Translations under genes and position numbers: made by a program
Shown here: positions 35,186 to 45,400 of the stretch, one piece after another
How the letters are laid out: each line of letters opens with the position of its first letter
Numbering within the stretch: position 1 is the stretch's first letter
Notes under the pieces: model-generated
Told to the model about the DNA's origin: nothing
The model's input: only the letters and a program-made list of their open reading frames with translations
The model's database searches: none
Origin: Verrucomicrobiia bacterium
GTDB lineage: Bacteria; Verrucomicrobiota; Verrucomicrobiia; Limisphaerales; DASXHY01
Length of the DNA stretch: 64,000 bases
Reading direction: 5' to 3'
Assembly (NCBI GenBank): GCA_035629175.1
Contig: DASPIL010000037.1
Location: forward strand, 38,274 to 102,273

Positions 35186-35700
35186 GTCTCGAGCAGCTAA
35201 GCCGGAACGATTCAGTTGAAGCCGCGGACGCAAAACTACGTATGGACCTACGTATGGACACGAACTCACACGAATGAGCACAGCCCGCGCTGATGTAATC
35301 GGGACAGATCTGTGAGTCGCCAGGCTCAGCTCCATTCTCAACTCCCTCTCTTCCGCTCGGAGCGGAGGAGAGGGCTGGGGAGAGGAGGAGCGTTTAAACC
35401 GGAAAATGACATCACGCTGTAGAATGGATCAGAGCACCCTCTCCCCCGGCCCCTCTCCCGCTCCTGCGTCGCAGGCGAGGGGAGGAATGTGTAGCCTGAA
35501 CGAGCCCAGATGCTTACTACTGCAGGCTCATTCTCAACTCCCTCTCTTCCGCTCGGAGCGGAGGAGAGGGCTGGGGAGAGGAGGAGCGTTTAAACCGGAA
35601 AAGACATCACGCTGTAGAATGGATCAGAGCACCCTCTCCCCCGGCCCCTCTCCCGCTCCTGCGTCGCAGGCGAGGGGAGGAAGATGGAGTCAAGCTAAGA
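35186..35700. repeat. Right arm of the large inverted repeat: two ~200-bp units
   Basis: Inverted relative to 29285-29968. Two tandem units, each with ctctccgctcggagcggagg-like sequence, gtttaaaccggaaaa, ctctcccgctcctgcgtcgc and aggcgaggggagga. The inner flank begins gtctcgagcagctaagccgg at 35186, the mirror of the sequence ending at 29968. The outer boundary (gaagatggagtcaagctaag) mirrors the outer sequence near 29290. It occupies most of the gap between the propeller gene and acnA. Confidence 0.9.
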
Positions 35701-35851
35701 ACGCTGTGTCTTTCGTGGATAAGCTCAGGAGCCTTCTTTGCGCGAAGTGGTCGTGATTGAACTTGGTCCGGCGATAATCCTACGCGTTCTGATTTCGCAC
35801 GTGGACCGCGCGGGAGACGGGCACACTCGGTGAACGTGCTCGTGCGTTGAC

Positions 35852-35879
35852 TTGACGCCAAAACGCAGCCCGTTACTGT
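35852..35879 (+). promoter_or_regulatory. Possible acnA promoter
   Basis: A ttgacg -35-like word at 35852-35857 is followed after 16 bases by tactgt (35874-35879), a weak -10 match, about 50 bases before the acnA ATG. This is a consensus reading only. Confidence 0.3.
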
Positions 35880-35927
35880 TTCGAACCGAACTACCGGCCG
35901 GTCTCGTGCCTGCCGGACAATTTTTTT

Positions 35928-38774
35928 ATGAACGAAGCACACAATCTCTTTGGGACATTGCAGAAGTTTGACTCGGGCGGGGGAAAACAAGGCGCCTTTT
36001 ATTCGCTGCCTCAATTGGAGAAAGCCGGCGTTGGACCCGTGTCGCGCCTCCCCGTTTCAATCCGCCTCGTCCTCGAATCCGTGCTCCGCAACTGTGATGG
36101 CAAACGCGTCCAGGAACCCGCTGTGCGCGCCCTCGCCAATTGGAAGCCTGTCGCCGAACGCACGGAGGAAATCCCATTTGTGGTTGCCCGCATCGTTCTC
36201 CAGGATTTCACAGGCGTTCCGCTCCTGGTGGATTTGGCCGCGATGCGATCCGCCGTCGCGCGGCTCGGCAAGAATCCCAAAATCATCGAGCCGCTGGTTC
36301 CCGTCGATCTCGTCGTCGATCATTCCGTTCAGGTGGACTTCGCCGGCACAGTTGATGCGCTTCGCAAGAACCTGGATCTTGAATTCCAGCGGAATCGCGA
36401 GCGTTACCAATTCCTGAAATGGGGAATGCAGGCTTTCAACACGTTCAAGGTCGTGCCGCCGGGAATTGGCATTGTTCACCAGGTGAACCTGGAATACCTC
36501 GCCAAGGGGATTCTCGAGGCCAACGGAGTTTTCTACCCTGACACGCTCGTCGGAACTGATTCGCACACGACGATGATCAACGGTCTGGGAATCGTGGGTT
36601 GGGGCGTGGGTGGGATCGAGGCGGAAGCGGGAATGCTGGGCCAGCCGGTTTATTTTCTGACGCCGGATGTCGTGGGCGTGCACCTGACAGGCGCTCTTCG
36701 CGAAGGTGTCACCGCCACGGATCTCGCGCTCACCATTACGCAGCTGCTGCGAAAGACAAAAGTAGTGGGCAAGTTCGTCGAATTCTTCGGACCCGGCGCG
36801 CGCGCGCTGCCCGTTGTGGATCGCGCCACGATTGCGAACATGGCGCCCGAATACGGCGCAACGATGGGCTTCTTTCCCATTGATGAAGAATGTGTTCACT
36901 ACCTGCGCGCGACGGGCCGCACCGAGGAAGCCTGCCGCGCTTACGAGAATTTTTATCGGGCGCAGGGATTGTGGGGCATGCCGCAGAAGGGTGATGTGGA
37001 ATACTCGCAGGAAGTGGAACTCGACCTCGCAACCGTTGTCCCGAGCGTTGCCGGTCCCAAGCGGCCGCAGGATCGAATCGAGTTGCCGAAGTTAAAGGAC
37101 GAGTTTGTGACGGCGTTCGGCAGGCCCGTCACGGAGAACGGTTTCGGCAAATCTCGGGGCGACCTCGACAAGTTTTTCCCTGTGTCGGCCCGCAGCACAT
37201 CCAACCCGGGCGGCGGCGGCAGCCAGGAACCGGTGTCGACCACGAAGGCCGCGGCGAAAAACACGAATCCGCTGACGGAACTGGAAATGGCGAACAACCG
37301 TCCGACACCCGACGCAGTCCGGTCGAGCTTGCCCATCGAGGAAGGACAGATTCGACACGGCAGCGTGTTGATCGCGGCGATCACGAGCTGCACGAACACG
37401 AGTAATCCTTCAGTGATGCTTGCGGCGGGATTGCTTGCAAAGAAGGCAGTGGAGCGGGGGCTTCAAGTGAATCCGATGGTGAAGGCTTCGCTCGCGCCCG
37501 GATCGCGGGTGGTTACGGATTACCTGGAGAAGACGGGCCTTCAACCGTATCTCGACCAGCTCGGATTTAACCTTGTCGGCTATGGCTGCACGACGTGCAT
37601 TGGAAACTCCGGACCGCTGCCAGCCCCGATCGATGATGCCATCAGCAAGCATGACATTGTGGCAGCGTCAGTCTTGTCGGGAAACCGCAACTTCGAGGCG
37701 CGCGTGCATCAGAACATCAAGGCGAACTTTTTGATGTCGCCACCGCTGGTGGTGGCGTTTGCGCTTGCAGGACGCATTGACATTGACCTGAGCCGCGACG
37801 CGATTGGCAACGGGAGCGACGGCTCGGCCGTTTATCTGAGGGACATCTGGCCGACGTTGCAGGAAGTGCGTGATCAAATGCAGGCAGCGCTGAAGCCTGA
37901 AGTGTTCCGCCAGTTGTATCGCGACTTTGCCGAGCAGAATCCCAAGTGGAACGAAATTCCCGCGAGCACTGGAGATGTGTATGCGTGGGATGACAAGAGC
38001 ACCTACATCCAGGAACCGCCATTCTTCACGAGCTTCGGTTTGCAATGCGGCGAGATCAAGGAGATCAAGGCTGCGCGCGCATTGGGAATTTTTGGCGACA
38101 GCGTGACCACGGATCACATCTCGCCCGCGGGTTCGATCAAGAAATCTGCGCCGGCTGGGAAATACCTCCTGGAGCACGGCGTCTCAGCTGAGGATTTCAA
38201 CAGTTACGGCTCGCGCCGGGGCAATGACCGGGTGATGACGCGCGGCACCTTTGCGAATGTGCGGATCAAGAACCTGATGGTTCCCGGGACCGAAGGCGGC
38301 GTGACGAAGTTCCAACCGACCGGTGAAGTGATGAGCATCTTCGATGCAGCGATGAAGTATGCGGATCACAACACGCCGTTGATCATTATTGCGGGCCAGG
38401 AATATGGCACCGGCAGTTCCCGCGATTGGGCTGCGAAGGGCACGGCGCTGCTGGGCGTGAAGGCTGTGGTTGCGCAGAGTTTTGAGCGCATCCATCGCTC
38501 CAACCTGGTCGGAATGGGCGTCCTGCCGCTGCAGTTCAAGGATGGGACCACGGCGCAAACGTTGAATCTCGATGGAACCGAAATCTTCGACCTGCTTGGG
38601 CTGGACAAAAACTTAAAACCGCAACAGGACCTCACGCTGCAGATCAAGCGCGCCAGCGGCCAGATTGATTGCGTGCCGGTTCGCTGCCGCATCGATACGC
38701 CGATTGAGATTGATTACTATCAGCACGGCGGAATTCTGCCGTTCGTGCTGCGGCAATTGATGGCAAAAGCCTAG
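35928..38774 (+). CDS. acnA: Aconitate hydratase A
   Basis: Isomerises citrate to isocitrate in the TCA cycle using a [4Fe-4S] cluster. The 948-residue protein has the AcnA/IRP order: aconitase core (about 1-620), linker and swivel domain (about 700-900). Cluster ligands are Cys488 in [11 protein letters not shown], and Cys554 and Cys557 in [14 protein letters not shown]. Also visible are [28 protein letters not shown] and the swivel [17 protein letters not shown]. An insertion of about 60 residues before Cys488 (about 410-470, [16 protein letters not shown]...) makes it slightly longer than the usual ~890. The 5' region carries no good Shine-Dalgarno (poly-T before ATG). Confidence 0.96.
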   Translation: MNEAHNLFGTLQKFDSGGGKQGAFYSLPQLEKAGVGPVSRLPVSIRLVLESVLRNCDGKRVQEPAVRALANWKPVAERTEEIPFVVARIVLQDFTGVPLLVDLAAMRSAVARLGKNPKIIEPLVPVDLVVDHSVQVDFAGTVDALRKNLDLEFQRNRERYQFLKWGMQAFNTFKVVPPGIGIVHQVNLEYLAKGILEANGVFYPDTLVGTDSHTTMINGLGIVGWGVGGIEAEAGMLGQPVYFLTPDVVGVHLTGALREGVTATDLALTITQLLRKTKVVGKFVEFFGPGARALPVVDRATIANMAPEYGATMGFFPIDEECVHYLRATGRTEEACRAYENFYRAQGLWGMPQKGDVEYSQEVELDLATVVPSVAGPKRPQDRIELPKLKDEFVTAFGRPVTENGFGKSRGDLDKFFPVSARSTSNPGGGGSQEPVSTTKAAAKNTNPLTELEMANNRPTPDAVRSSLPIEEGQIRHGSVLIAAITSCTNTSNPSVMLAAGLLAKKAVERGLQVNPMVKASLAPGSRVVTDYLEKTGLQPYLDQLGFNLVGYGCTTCIGNSGPLPAPIDDAISKHDIVAASVLSGNRNFEARVHQNIKANFLMSPPLVVAFALAGRIDIDLSRDAIGNGSDGSAVYLRDIWPTLQEVRDQMQAALKPEVFRQLYRDFAEQNPKWNEIPASTGDVYAWDDKSTYIQEPPFFTSFGLQCGEIKEIKAARALGIFGDSVTTDHISPAGSIKKSAPAGKYLLEHGVSAEDFNSYGSRRGNDRVMTRGTFANVRIKNLMVPGTEGGVTKFQPTGEVMSIFDAAMKYADHNTPLIIIAGQEYGTGSSRDWAAKGTALLGVKAVVAQSFERIHRSNLVGMGVLPLQFKDGTTAQTLNLDGTEIFDLLGLDKNLKPQQDLTLQIKRASGQIDCVPVRCRIDTPIEIDYYQHGGILPFVLRQLMAKA

Positions 38775-38778
38775 AAGC

Positions 38779-38962
38779 GCGGCGTTCACGCCGCTTGAAC
38801 GTTGGGACTTGGGGCGAAGGGAGCGCGGACAGCCTTGTCCGCACGTATTTTAGCGGCGTTGCTTCCGGCGGACAGGGCTGTCCGCGCTCCTGAGATGCGC
38901 TTCAGCAAGTTCCACCCGTCCCGCATGTTTGCCGTTGAAGCAGGCTGAAGCCTGCGGTCCGC
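38779..38962. repeat. Dispersed intergenic repeat with inserted REP pair (copy D, filled site)
   Basis: Begins with hairpin gcggcg-ttca-cgccgc (38779-38794) just after acnA, continues cttgaacgttgggact, and after 38892 resumes tgagatgcgcttcagcaagtt and ends in gaagcaggctgaagcctgcg. The same words without the central element form the copy at 48530-48632. The extra DNA, 38815-38892, is a paired REP element nearly identical to 21349-21421. So this is a filled site of the empty one at 48.5 kb. Confidence 0.85.
38815..38892. repeat. Paired REP element (BIME-like), copy D
   Basis: Starts cgaagggagcgcggacagcc, has a second, inverted REP hairpin ending ctgtccgcgctcc, and a spacer gcacgtattttagcggcgtt between them. 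It differs from copy C only by a few bases in the spacer. The first stem is cggaca/tgtccg around gcct, preceded by ggag. Confidence 0.88.
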
Positions 38963-39059
38963 AGCCCGGGGTGGGAGATTACCCGACGTCCCAAATGCCT
39001 TCAAATGGGCCGTTTTACTTGCTGTCACCCACAGCCCCGTTTAGCTTCGCCGCGTTCCC

Positions 39060-40727
39060 ATGAGCGAGATTCTGGTTATTGGCCATCGAAATCCGGACAC
39101 CGACGCAATCTGTTCGGCGATCGGCTACGCGGAATTCAAACGCCGCACGGGATCTCCCGAAGCCGTGGCCGCGCGATGCGGGGATACAAACGACCGAATC
39201 GACTTCGTCCTGAGCACGTTCGGCGTGCCGGCCCCGCGTTTCGTGGCCGACGTTTCGCCGAAGGTTTCCGATGTCATGCAGAGGCGCGTTTTGAGCGTGA
39301 CCCCGGAAGCAACCGCGGCGCAGGCACTGCAGCTCATGGATGAACGCAGCATCCGCATCCTGCCCGTGCTCGATTCGCAGCAACATTGCCGCGGCCTCCT
39401 TTCACTCTTCAAGCTGAGCAAATTCCTGTTCCCCGCCGGAAATCGCCTCGTCGATTCGCGCCGTGTTTTTTCGTCATTGAAAAGTCTCACTTCGACGCTC
39501 GAAGGCGAATTGCTGGTTGGGTTCGATGCGGAACAGGAAGAGGATCTGATCATGTTCATCGGGGCCATGAGTGCCGAATCCTTCAAGGAACGCATAGAAT
39601 CCTTCCTGCGCGAGAAACTGATCGTGGTGGTGGGCGACAGGCTGGACATCCAGGAAACTGCGATTCGTGAGGGCGTGCGGCTCGTGATCGTGACGGGCGG
39701 CCTCAAGGTGGAGAAGCGGCTGATCGAAGCGGCGCGGCGAAAACGCGTGAGCATTGTGCTCTCGCCGCATGACACGGCAACCACAGCGGCCCTGTCGCGC
39801 GCGGCAGTTTCCGTTCGGCACGTGTTGAATGAGGAATTTGTCTGTTTCCGGGAACACTCGCCGCTGGCATCCGTGCGCGACGAGGCGACATCGTCCGGCC
39901 ATCAGATTTTCCCTGTCCTGGATGAAGAAGGGAGAACCATTGGCATTCTTTCCAAAACCGATTTTTTAAAGACGGTGAATCGCCGGTTGATCCTTGTCGA
40001 TCACAACGAACTCTCGCAGGCGGTCCAGGGGGCCGATGAAGTGGAAATTCTCGAGATCATCGATCATCACCGCATCGGCGCACTCACAACGCAGCAGCCG
40101 ATTCTTTTCCGCAACGAACCTGTAGGATCAACGAGCACGATCGTGGCGGATTGTTTTTTTCGGCAGGGCATTGAGATGCCGCGGGCGATAGCGGGACTGC
40201 TGCTGGCGGGTGTCGTGTCGGACACGCTGAACCTCACCTCGCCGACAACGACTCCGCGGGATCGTGAAATATTGCAGGAGCTCGAGAAGCTCGCGCAGGT
40301 GAACGCGCGTGAATTCACGGAGAAGCTGTTCGCGTCGGGATCGTTGCTGACGCTCAAGCCCGCGCCGCAGGCAATCACAACCGATTGCAAGGAATACCGC
40401 GAGGATGGCGTCACGTTCAGCGTGGCGCAGATCGAGGAAGTGGGTTTCGATCAATTCTGGCTGCGCAAGCAGGAACTTCTCGACGCGTTGGAAGCCTTTC
40501 GCGCGCAACGCGGCTATCACTTTTCCGCGCTCATGATCACGGACGTGACGACGCAGAATTCGATGTTGCTGGTCAAGGGCGACGAAGAGTTCGTGGATCG
40601 GATCAACTACCCGCACCGCGAGGAATCGATTTTCGAATTGAGGGATGTGGTCTCGCGCAAGAAGCAGCTCCTGCCTTATCTGACCCATTGCCTGCGACAG
40701 ACCTCGGTCGCGAACCCAGTCAAGTAG
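39060..40727 (+). CDS. ppaC: Manganese-dependent inorganic pyrophosphatase with CBS and DRTGG domains
   Basis: Hydrolyses pyrophosphate in the cytoplasm, pulling biosynthetic reactions. The 555-residue product is a family II enzyme of the nucleotide-regulated type: DHH domain opening ILVIGHRNPDTDAICSAIGY, then CBS domains (about 75-125 and 260-310) flanking a DRTGG-like domain (about 160-245, REGVRLVIVTGGLKVEKRL), then the metal-binding DHH motif LEIIDHHRIG (about 342-350) and the C-terminal DHHA2 domain with SRKKQLLPYL. The CBS-DRTGG-CBS insertion is the known regulatory arrangement binding adenine nucleotides. Start ATG at 39060 gives an exact family N-terminus. Confidence 0.96.
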   Translation: MSEILVIGHRNPDTDAICSAIGYAEFKRRTGSPEAVAARCGDTNDRIDFVLSTFGVPAPRFVADVSPKVSDVMQRRVLSVTPEATAAQALQLMDERSIRILPVLDSQQHCRGLLSLFKLSKFLFPAGNRLVDSRRVFSSLKSLTSTLEGELLVGFDAEQEEDLIMFIGAMSAESFKERIESFLREKLIVVVGDRLDIQETAIREGVRLVIVTGGLKVEKRLIEAARRKRVSIVLSPHDTATTAALSRAAVSVRHVLNEEFVCFREHSPLASVRDEATSSGHQIFPVLDEEGRTIGILSKTDFLKTVNRRLILVDHNELSQAVQGADEVEILEIIDHHRIGALTTQQPILFRNEPVGSTSTIVADCFFRQGIEMPRAIAGLLLAGVVSDTLNLTSPTTTPRDREILQELEKLAQVNAREFTEKLFASGSLLTLKPAPQAITTDCKEYREDGVTFSVAQIEEVGFDQFWLRKQELLDALEAFRAQRGYHFSALMITDVTTQNSMLLVKGDEEFVDRINYPHREESIFELRDVVSRKKQLLPYLTHCLRQTSVANPVK

Positions 40728-40864
40728 CGCAGGTTTCTCCCGACGATTCGAGACTGTATCGCAGACGTCTTCGCCTGCTGGGCGTTACTCATCGCCACGA
40801 CCAGGGTGACGCGCACGCGTTTTTTCGGATTGCACCCACTGCAGGACGTCACGATTCTCTTCAG

Positions 40865-41728
40865 GTGAAGAACTGTTCCCGGAAATTTGCTGCGGCTTTC
40901 ATTTGGATCGTGGCGCTGCAGTGCATGGATGCTCACTCAGCCCAGCCGCCGTCGCCGCAGCGCGTGCAAAAGGCCAAGGGAATTTTTCAAGTGGGACGCA
41001 TCGCCAATCCGCGGATTGATGAAAGCTCGGGTGTGGTGCCCGCCGCCAAGGCTGATCAATTCTGGACCCATAACGACGGCAAAGATTCCACTCTCTTTCT
41101 AATCAACGCCTCGGGCGAATCGCTCGCCCAGTTCACCGTCATTGCACCATCGGTCGGTGATTGGGAAGACATCGCGCGGGACGAGCAAGGGAATCTTTAT
41201 CTTGCGGACGTGGGCAACAACTTTGCAGTCCGCAAGGAAGTGGCGGTGCATCGCTTTGCGGAACCCGTCGCCGGTGAAACTAACGGGTCCGTAAAGGCCG
41301 ACAAATCATGGCGCCTGCGCTTTCCTGAGGCGGCATTCGATTGCGAGGCATTCTTCGTCTGGCGCGGTGACGGCTACCTTGTGTCGAAAGTTTTCAATGA
41401 TCAACGCGCTGTGATCTATCGTTTTCCCCTCGAATCCACCAACACCACGATCACCCTTGAACGCGTGGTTGAGCTGCCTGTGACATCGCCAGTGACAGGT
41501 GCGGACTTGTCCGCGGACGGCGCCACGCTGGGCCTCGTGACGGGCAGTGGCTCGTACTTGTTCCGTGTCGCAGGCAATCTGAAGCGGGCAGGGGAGGTGC
41601 GGCCTCGGTTTGCAGGTTTTCGCGAGGGGCAGATCGAGGGATGCTGTTTTGTGCCGGAAGGATTGCTCGCCGTTTCGGAAAAGCGGCAGGTGTTTCTCTA
41701 CACACCCGCCGCCTATCGCGACAAATAA
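40865..41728 (+). CDS. Exported beta-propeller-like hypothetical protein
   Basis: Not assigned to a function. From a GTG at 40865 the product (287 residues) starts with a signal peptide VKNCSRKFAAAFIWIVALQCMDAHSA. The mature part has beta-propeller-like strands with conserved acidic and glycine residues: ARDEQGNLYLADVGNNFAVRK, FDCEAFFVWRGDGYLVSKVF, TGADLSADGATLGLVTGSGSYLFRV, FREGQIEGCCFVPEGLLAVS. It resembles exported proteins of the esterase-like-phytase or strictosidine-synthase-like propeller kind. A longer frame upstream reads through other-frame sequence of the pyrophosphatase. Its stop is adjacent to the convergent gene at 41729. Confidence 0.6.
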   Translation: MKNCSRKFAAAFIWIVALQCMDAHSAQPPSPQRVQKAKGIFQVGRIANPRIDESSGVVPAAKADQFWTHNDGKDSTLFLINASGESLAQFTVIAPSVGDWEDIARDEQGNLYLADVGNNFAVRKEVAVHRFAEPVAGETNGSVKADKSWRLRFPEAAFDCEAFFVWRGDGYLVSKVFNDQRAVIYRFPLESTNTTITLERVVELPVTSPVTGADLSADGATLGLVTGSGSYLFRVAGNLKRAGEVRPRFAGFREGQIEGCCFVPEGLLAVSEKRQVFLYTPAAYRDK

Positions 41729-42202
41729 TTACAACCCGCTCAGCGCCTCGGCAACAAACTGAACGGCCAGGCTCACGGCTTCTCCCACAACTTCGCCGGC
41801 AATTTCGAACCCGGTGTCGGCGACAGCATCCCATCCGCTGGTGCTGTGATTGCTTTTCGATTGCACGATTTTTTCCCATTCGCCGAGATCAAGCCAAACG
41901 CCTCCGCATGCCCCGCAAATATCAATCTCCACCCCGCGATGACGCAGCGCGGCCATTGGCGAACGATCCACAGGACATTGCATCGTCGCGCCGGGTTTGG
42001 GTGCCGTCTTCGTCAATCCGAGCGCATTTTTCACGGCTGCAGCGGGAAGCCATAATCCGGAGCAACCGCTGCACTTTAATGATGAATGTCTATTTGTGGA
42101 AATCACTCCGAGGCGCGCTCCATCGCGGGGACACAGCGGGGGCGTCGACGGACGTGATAACACGTGAACGGAATGCAGAGGGGTTTTTGGTGACGCATTC
42201 AT
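41729..42202 (-). CDS. TFIIB-type zinc ribbon protein
   Basis: Small protein of 157 residues with two zinc ribbon-like motifs: CPRDGARL...LKCSGCSGLWLP and CPVDRSPM...IDICGACGGVWLD, each with four cysteines (CPxD ... CxxC). This zf-TFIIB family occurs widely as uncharacterised bacterial proteins. The C-terminal 40 residues (FEIAGEVVGEAVSLAVQFVAEAL) are amphipathic. ATG at 42202 is chosen over a TTG at 42229. Function is unknown; probable zinc binding is inferred from the cysteines. Confidence 0.78.
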   Translation of the reverse strand: MNASPKTPLHSVHVLSRPSTPPLCPRDGARLGVISTNRHSSLKCSGCSGLWLPAAAVKNALGLTKTAPKPGATMQCPVDRSPMAALRHRGVEIDICGACGGVWLDLGEWEKIVQSKSNHSTSGWDAVADTGFEIAGEVVGEAVSLAVQFVAEALSGL

Positions 42203-42356
42203 GGCCGAATGCTCGTCCCGGGCATTCAAAAGCGCGACTGGAAATCCGTGCCTGGATTATAGCCGCGGGTTTTGCCGGGCAGATCCACTTCCACGTTAAA
42301 GCGACCGGAGCTTTGATGTTTGTGGAGCAGGTCCGTGCCTGCCGGCTTGGAAGCCG

Positions 42357-42402
42357 GCGGTACAGCCCGTCCTCCGCCGCAGCCTGCTGCGGAGGGCAGG
42401 AC
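42357..42402. repeat. GC palindrome region, relative of family 2
   Basis: Contains ccgcagcctgctgcggagg, an inverted partial match to the 11-bp stem at 52266-52290, and cggcttggaagccgg just before it. It lies just past the stop of the synthetase gene at 42419. Possible terminator, but there is no T-run on the minus strand. Confidence 0.5.
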
Positions 42403-42418
42403 AGGTTTGGAAACTGCG

Positions 42419-45400
42419 CTACGAGTTACACTCGGCCGAGAGGCCGCATCGGGCGGCCGACGCCTGGTTAGCGATATGACGCGCGATGGGCGCGTTGGGA
42501 TTGTCGAGCATTTCGCGCAGCAGCTTTTGGAAGCAATCGGCCAGGGCTCGCGCTTCATCGCGCGTGAAGACCGCAACCTTGTATTCGAGGAACAGCGAAA
42601 TGCGCTCCGGTTGTTCCGCAATGAAACACGACAAGTCAAACTGCGCGACAGGTGGAAACACCGGCTGAACGGTAACTTGAACGCCGCCCATCGTGACCTG
42701 CTCAAGGGAATCGATCGGCCCGAACCACGCCTGCAACAGGCGCGCGCGTTCGCCGCCAGACCTGGCAGCGAGCGCCTGCACCTTTTCAAATGGAACATCG
42801 GCGTTCGCGAACGCATCCGCGGTCGTGCTTCGAACGCGGTCCAGGAGCGAGCGCCAGGAATCGTTCGGCTCGATGCGCGAGCGGAGCGGCAGCATGTTTA
42901 CGAAACAGCCCAGGAGCGGTTCGGTTTCGAAACGGCGACGTCCGGATTCGGGCGATCCCACAACGAAATCCGCAGCGCCACTGCACTGCGCCAGCAACAC
43001 GCGATAAATCGTCTGGAGCGTGATAAAGCTTGTTACGTTGTTGCTGGCGTTGCATCGACGCAACTGCTGCAGCAACGAACCTTGGAGGACAATTTCCAAA
43101 ACTTCACTGTCGGCGGCCGCGTCGTCAGGGCCGGATCGGGGAGCGCCGAGACTCAAAGGCTGCGGGACGGAGGCGAACTTCGTTTTCCAGAACGCACTTT
43201 GTGATTCGAGGGCAGCATCCGCAAGCCAGCGCTGTTGCCACGTTGCGTAATCCGCATATTGCACGCCCAGCTCTGGCAACGTGCTTTCCCGCCCCGCCGT
43301 GATATCCGAATACAAGGATGCGAATTCCTGGTTGAAGACGCCGAGCGACCATGCATCGGTCACAATCTGATGCCACGCGAGCAGCAGGAGATGATGATCC
43401 TCTCCCAGGCGAACGAGCTTCGCGCGCATCAGCGGCCCGCCTGCGAGATCGAACGGGCGGGAGATTTCGATCGACATCAAATTGGAGATAACACGCGATT
43501 GCTCCGGCTCGGGCAGGTGCGAAAGATCGTGCCGTGGCAATGGAACCTGCATCTCGGGCAGCACCGCCTGCACGGGAATGGAATCCATGGCATACACCGT
43601 CCGCAGAATTTCATGGCGTTGAACAATCTGGCGCAGCGCCGCTTCCACAGCCGGAACATCGAGACTGCCCTTGAGCCTGAATGCGCGCCCGATGTTGTAA
43701 AGCGACGTTCCCGGATCAATCTGATCGGCAAGCCAGAGCCGCAATTGCGAATACGAAAGCGGAAGAATCGCGGTGCGTGGCGCGGGGTGAATGGGCGGGG
43801 GCGCATCCGCATCGGGCTCCTTCGATTGATGCGCGGCTATCCATGCCGCCATGCCGGAAATGGTGCCTTCCTCGCCAAACAATCGGTGCAGCGGGAAATC
43901 GATCCGCCACTGCTCGCGAATCCTCGAAGCGATTCGGGTGGCCTTCAGTGAGTCCCCACCGACCTCAAAGATATGCGCTGTGGCGGGCAGATTGGCTCGG
44001 TTCAACACCTCTTCCCAGATGCGAGCCACCGCGGCCTGCACGGAATTGGCGGCAGGGATCGCTGACACCGTTGTTGCTTCCTCCAGCGGCTTCAGGACCT
44101 CGGCAAAGCTTCCCGCCTCCAAAGCCTTCTTGAGGTGCGTGCGTTGAATTTTGCCGCTGGTGGTTTTTGGAAAGGTTTCGCGAGTCAAGGGCACAACAAA
44201 CCCGGGAGTAATGCCAAGAGTTGCAGTGACGCGCCTGCGAATGGATTGGGCGAGTGCCTTGACGTCTGCCGCGGCGGCGGGCACAAAAAAGACCGCCAGT
44301 GTTTCCGTGCCGGTTTCCGGATCGCTTGTTCCGCACGTTGCGGCGTAAGTGGGCTCGACGCCAGGAATGCTGTTCACCACATCCTCGACCTCGTAGCAGT
44401 AATATTTCGCTCCGCGGATGATGATCATTTCCTTCTCGCGGCCTGTCAGGAAGAGTTCCCGATCCGCAATGAATCCGAGGTCGCCGGTGTTAAACCAGTC
44501 ATCACCAACAAATGCCTCCTCGTTCGCTGCGGGATTGTGATAGTAGCCCGGCGTCACTACGGGCCCCTTGATTTGAAGGCGTCCAATCTGGTTTTCACGG
44601 AGCGCTTCATTCTTCTCGTTCGCAATGCGCATCGCGATGCCAGGCGTGACGGTTCCCAGGCTCACGAACTCGACGCTGTCGCCCGATTCGCTCAGCGTTT
44701 CCTGCAGATCCCCGCTCAATGAAGTTTTCGCATAGCGGCGGGCGCCGCTCATTACGCCGAAACTGTTCGCGTAGGTCATGCACGTGCAGACTTCAGCCAT
44801 TCCGAAAGCCGGTTGCATGGCCGATTCACGCACACCGAATGGGGCCGTTGCTTTCAGAAATTCGCGCACCACAGGCATTGTGACCTGCTCGCCCGCGTTC
44901 ATGAAGAAGCGCACCGACGATAGATCCCAGCAACGATTCGTCACCCGCGCCAATTGATCGCTGATGAGTTTAAATCCGAAATTCGGCGCCCAGGTATGCG
45001 TCGCGCGAAAACGGTCGAGCAGATCGAGCCAGCGAAGCGGCTCTCCGAGAACCAGGCTGGCAGGTGCGTGAACCTGCTGGCATCCGAGATAGGTGTCTTT
45101 CAGGTGAAACGTCAGGATCGGCACCACGTGATCGAATGGCAGCCAGTTTACCGTGATATCATCCGTTGAATAACGGTTGAATGCGGCGGAGGAATGAATG
45201 TGCGCGATAATGCTCGAGTGCTTCTCCTGAATGCATTTCGGAACGCCTGTGCTGCCCGACGAAAGCTGGATGAACGCGATGTCATCCGGCTTCACCGCGT
45301 GGGGCGTGGCTTCCGCGTCGCACCGCACCAACTGCTGCACGCTGAAGGTTCGCATGCCTGGCATCGATGCTATTGCCGCAAGTCCCTGGACCTCCGGCTT

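Noticed and set aside
29285..35700. CRISPR array
   Set aside because: Repeat units are ~200 bp, tandem without unique spacers of 30-40 bp, and no cas genes occur.
40385..40864. Plus-strand extension upstream of the propeller-like gene
   Set aside because: It reads another frame of the pyrophosphatase gene; the signal peptide at 40865 marks the true start.
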